64,000 nt of DNA from Hymenobacter sp. J193 (GTDB lineage: Bacteria; Bacteroidota; Bacteroidia; Cytophagales; Hymenobacteraceae). Each line of letters opens with the position of its first letter. Position 1 is the first letter of the stretch. Shown here in pieces: positions 62,143 to 64,000 of this stretch. The translations under genes and the position numbers were made by a program. The stretch is from contig NZ_JAJONE010000001.1 of the NCBI RefSeq assembly GCF_024700075.1, positions 1,702,001 through 1,766,000 of the forward strand, read 5' to 3'. A model generated the notes under the pieces. The model saw nothing but the letters and a program-made list of their open reading frames with translations, did not search any database and had not been told where the DNA came from.

Positions 62143-63576
62143 ATGTCAGAGCCTACGCCCGCCCCCGTCACGTTTGCCGATTTCAAGCTGAACAAGCAGC
62201 TCCTGACGGCCGTAGCCGAAGCGGGCTTCACCGAACCCACGCCCGTGCAGGAGCAAACCATTCCGCTGCTGCTGGCTGGCCATGATGTGCTGGGCATTGC
62301 CCAGACCGGCACCGGCAAAACGGCGGCTTTCGGTCTGCCGCTGCTGATGAAAGTGAAATACGCCCAGGGTACCCACCCCCGCGCCCTCATCCTAGCACCT
62401 ACCCGGGAGCTGGCCATGCAGCTGGAAAACCACCTGCAACGGCTGGCTACTCACACCGACCTGCGCATTTTTGCCATTTACGGCGGACTGGGGCCCAAAA
62501 CGCAGATTGAAACTATTGCCAAGGGCATCGATATTCTCATTGCCACGCCCGGCCGCCTGATGGAGCTGTACCTGAAAGGTGCCCTGGTACTGAAAGAGTT
62601 GAAAACCCTGGTGCTCGATGAAGCCGACAAAATGATGGACATGGGTTTTATGCCCCAGATCCGGCGCATTCTGGAAGTTATTCCGAGCAAGCGGCAGAAC
62701 GTGCTGTTTTCGGCTACCATGCCGGATAAAGTGACGGAGCTGAGCGGGGAGTTCCTGGAGTTTCCGATTCGGGTGGAAGTGACGCCGGCCGCCACCTCGG
62801 CCCAGAACGTAAGTCAGGAGCTGTACGAAGTGCCCAACCTCGTTACCAAAATCAACCTGCTGGAGTACCTGTTCCTGGACTGGGACACTTTCCACCGCGT
62901 TATGATCTTTACGCGCACCAAGGAAAATGCCGAGAACGTAGCCAGTTTTCTGAAGCGCAAAGCCCACGGTGAGGTGCGCGCCATTCATGGCAACAAGGGA
63001 CAGAACGTGCGAATCAACGCCATGGAGGCCTTCAAGGAAGGGGAAGTGCGCTTTCTGGTAGCTACCGACGTGGCGGCCCGCGGCATCGACGTGCCCCAGG
63101 TAAGCCACGTCATCAACTTCGACGTGCCCTTGGTGTACGACGATTATGTGCACCGCATCGGGCGCACGGGCCGGGCCCAGCACACCGGCGCGGCCATTAC
63201 CTTCGCCAACGAGGCCGAAATGCACCACATCAAGCGCATTGAGGAGCTGATCCGGCAGCCTATTCCGCTGCTGCCGCTGCCGCCCGAAGTAGCCGTGGAG
63301 GAAACCCCTTTCGAAGAGCAGCAAACCATGAACCGTGAGATGGACGACCGACGCAAGCGCGAAGACCCCAATTACCAGGGAGCGTTCCACGACCGCAAGG
63401 AGTGGGTGAAGGCTGGCGAAACCATCGACAAGCGCACCGGCCGCACCTACGAAGCCCGCCCCAACCGCAGCCAGAAGGGCAGCAAAGTCAACCCTTCGAA
63501 GGGCAAGTCCTCCTCCCCTGCCGCCAAAGCTGCCCGCGCCGCCCACGGCCGCGCCGAGCACCGGCGGAAGAAGTAA
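62143..63576 (+). CDS. DEAD-box ATP-dependent RNA helicase
   Basis: 477 residues. Q motif FTEPTPVQEQTIPLL, motif I AQTGTGKTAAF, Ia APTRELAMQL, motif II VLDEADKMMDMGF, motif III FSATMPDK, motif V ATDVAARGIDVP and motif VI HRIGRTGRAQ are intact. A basic low-complexity tail (residues ~400-477) ends in GRAEHRRKK and probably binds RNA, as in RhlE-like helicases for ribosome assembly or mRNA decay. The start at 62143 (MSEPTPAPVTFADFKLN) follows a promoter element. The stop is the first base of a long inverted repeat. Confidence 0.95.
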   Translation: MSEPTPAPVTFADFKLNKQLLTAVAEAGFTEPTPVQEQTIPLLLAGHDVLGIAQTGTGKTAAFGLPLLMKVKYAQGTHPRALILAPTRELAMQLENHLQRLATHTDLRIFAIYGGLGPKTQIETIAKGIDILIATPGRLMELYLKGALVLKELKTLVLDEADKMMDMGFMPQIRRILEVIPSKRQNVLFSATMPDKVTELSGEFLEFPIRVEVTPAATSAQNVSQELYEVPNLVTKINLLEYLFLDWDTFHRVMIFTRTKENAENVASFLKRKAHGEVRAIHGNKGQNVRINAMEAFKEGEVRFLVATDVAARGIDVPQVSHVINFDVPLVYDDYVHRIGRTGRAQHTGAAITFANEAEMHHIKRIEELIRQPIPLLPLPPEVAVEETPFEEQQTMNREMDDRRKREDPNYQGAFHDRKEWVKAGETIDKRTGRTYEARPNRSQKGSKVNPSKGKSSSPAAKAARAAHGRAEHRRKK

Positions 63577-63737
63577 ACCACGGATTCGCGCGGATTTTTC
63601 GGATTTCACGGATTTTGTAGTCGGCACGGTTTTCAGCCAGACTCCCAGCCGCAAACAAAAAGCCTCGCAGTGTGCGGGGCTTTTTGTTTGGAAAGAATCG
63701 TCTACAAAATTCGTGAAATCCGCGCGAATCCGTGGTT
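63576..63737. repeat. Inverted-repeat element exactly filling the gap after the helicase
   Basis: Perfect 22-bp arms at 63576-63597 (AACCACGGATTCGCGCGG...) and 63716-63737, with further inner pairing CACGGATTTTGTAG (63607-63620) to CTACAAAATTCGTG (63702-63715, one mismatch). The outer ends coincide with the last base of the stop codons of both flanking genes. A terminator sits at the centre. Confidence 0.85.
63652..63690. terminator. Central bidirectional terminator in the inverted-repeat element
   Basis: CAAACAAAAAGCC (63652-63664) pairs with GGCTTTTTGTTTG (63678-63690); T runs on both strands fit the two convergent genes. Confidence 0.85.
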
Positions 63738-64000
63738 CAGTGCTGGAAAATAGCCAAGTGGCTGAAGCGGGAAGCCAGCAGCGTGAACGCGCCGCCCCAG
63801 AGCATAGCGCTCCAGAGCATGTGCAGCAGAATGCGCCAGCGCGGCACGTGCAGCTGGGTAGCAATGACGGTGCCGCCAATGGGGCTGAACAGAATAGGCG
63901 TGAGAAACGCAATGCCTCCCATCCCGAAGCGCCGGTAGATACTCACGATGCGGCGGCTGCGGCGGCTAAACAGCGGCTTACCCTTTTCTTCGCGCTTGCG
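63737..64000 (-). CDS. C-terminal end of a membrane protein (5' end outside window)
   Basis: 88 C-terminal residues are visible and the frame is open at the window edge. After a basic cytoplasmic stretch (RKREEKGKPLFSRRSRR) come FGMGGIAFLTPILFSPIGGT and a final helix LLHMLWSAMLWGGAFTLLAS. The PILFSPIGGTVIA phrase and the short tail resemble small integral membrane transport-associated proteins, but no family can be named from the fragment. Convergent with the helicase. Confidence 0.7.
   Translation of the reverse strand, partial: RKREEKGKPLFSRRSRRIVSIYRRFGMGGIAFLTPILFSPIGGTVIATQLHVPRWRILLHMLWSAMLWGGAFTLLASRFSHLAIFQH

Noticed and set aside
62392-63912. 506-codon minus-strand open frame
   Set aside because: It is antisense to the DEAD-box helicase and rich in His/Gly/Val, the usual result of high-GC codons read on the opposite strand.

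Overview
The window reads as chromosome from a GC-rich member of the Bacteroidota, most likely Hymenobacter or a close relative in the Cytophagales. Evidence seen in the sequence: TonB-linked outer-membrane proteins of the SusC type and of the carboxypeptidase-regulatory-domain type, a DUF2480 protein, a type IX secretion (T9SS) C-terminal signal, LytTR/His_kinase two-component signalling, few Shine-Dalgarno sequences, and at least a dozen copies of the Bacteroidota housekeeping -7 promoter element TAnnTTTG a short distance upstream of genes. The genus is inferred. No prophage, insertion sequence, CRISPR array, rRNA or replication origin is visible.

Layout. 1-1.9 kb: N-terminal two thirds of a SusC-like transporter (-) behind a paired LacI-type operator. 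1.9-2.97 kb: decayed intergenic stretch with a pseudogene. 3-5.7 kb: HAD hydrolase (+) convergent with uvrB (-). 5.9-8.3 kb: ECF sigma factor overlapping a membrane-anchored partner that ends in a barrel-like domain. 8.6-18.5 kb: LytTR histidine kinase and regulator (-), divergent from an ABC-2 exporter pair (+) and two tandem paralogous outer-membrane receptors (+). 18.8-24 kb: aroE, a DedA protein, a spermidine-synthase-like methyltransferase, a lipoprotein sugar dehydrogenase and a polytopic membrane protein. 24.1-32 kb (all -): phosphosulfolactate synthase, a TPR protein, an SDR epimerase, and a polysaccharide export set (export lipoprotein, tyrosine autokinase, CpsB-type phosphatase).

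32.2-41.6 kb: acyl-CoA dehydrogenase, then rpsU / tyrosine recombinase / hpf (+), facing metK with a 43-residue membrane peptide behind it, a membrane protein, an S9 peptidase, an HD hydrolase and a GNAT acetyltransferase (-). 41.7-49 kb: a T9SS-secreted sugar dehydrogenase, then a metal-ion block: CDF transporter (-) divergent from an Nramp transporter (+), a TonB receptor and an outer-membrane protein. The Nramp and receptor genes carry the same 16-bp TTTAGR-N4-TCTAAA palindrome upstream, suggesting one DtxR/MntR-type regulon that covers both membranes. 49-57.5 kb (-): lipoprotein, potassium channel, amino acid permease, DUF2480, tsaB, a broken DUF433/DUF5615 toxin-antitoxin pair, S41 protease, rnpA and rpmH. 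57.7-64 kb: M61 peptidase, lipoprotein, PfkB kinase, tRNA-His(GTG), DEAD-box helicase and the C-terminal end of a membrane protein.

The window is rich in non-coding palindromic repeats. Three copies of a TGTCATTGCGAG...CTCGCAATGACA element (159-220 bp), three shorter GCTTCG-type palindromes, a 27-bp GC-rich inverted repeat that supplies the tsaB stop codon, and a repeat that exactly fills the gap after the helicase all sit between genes. Starts were moved inside the longest open frames where an internal ATG gives a proper signal peptide or conserved N-terminus. The most system-like candidates are the LytTR-exporter-receptor block (9.5-18.5 kb) and the metal block with shared operators (43.2-49 kb).
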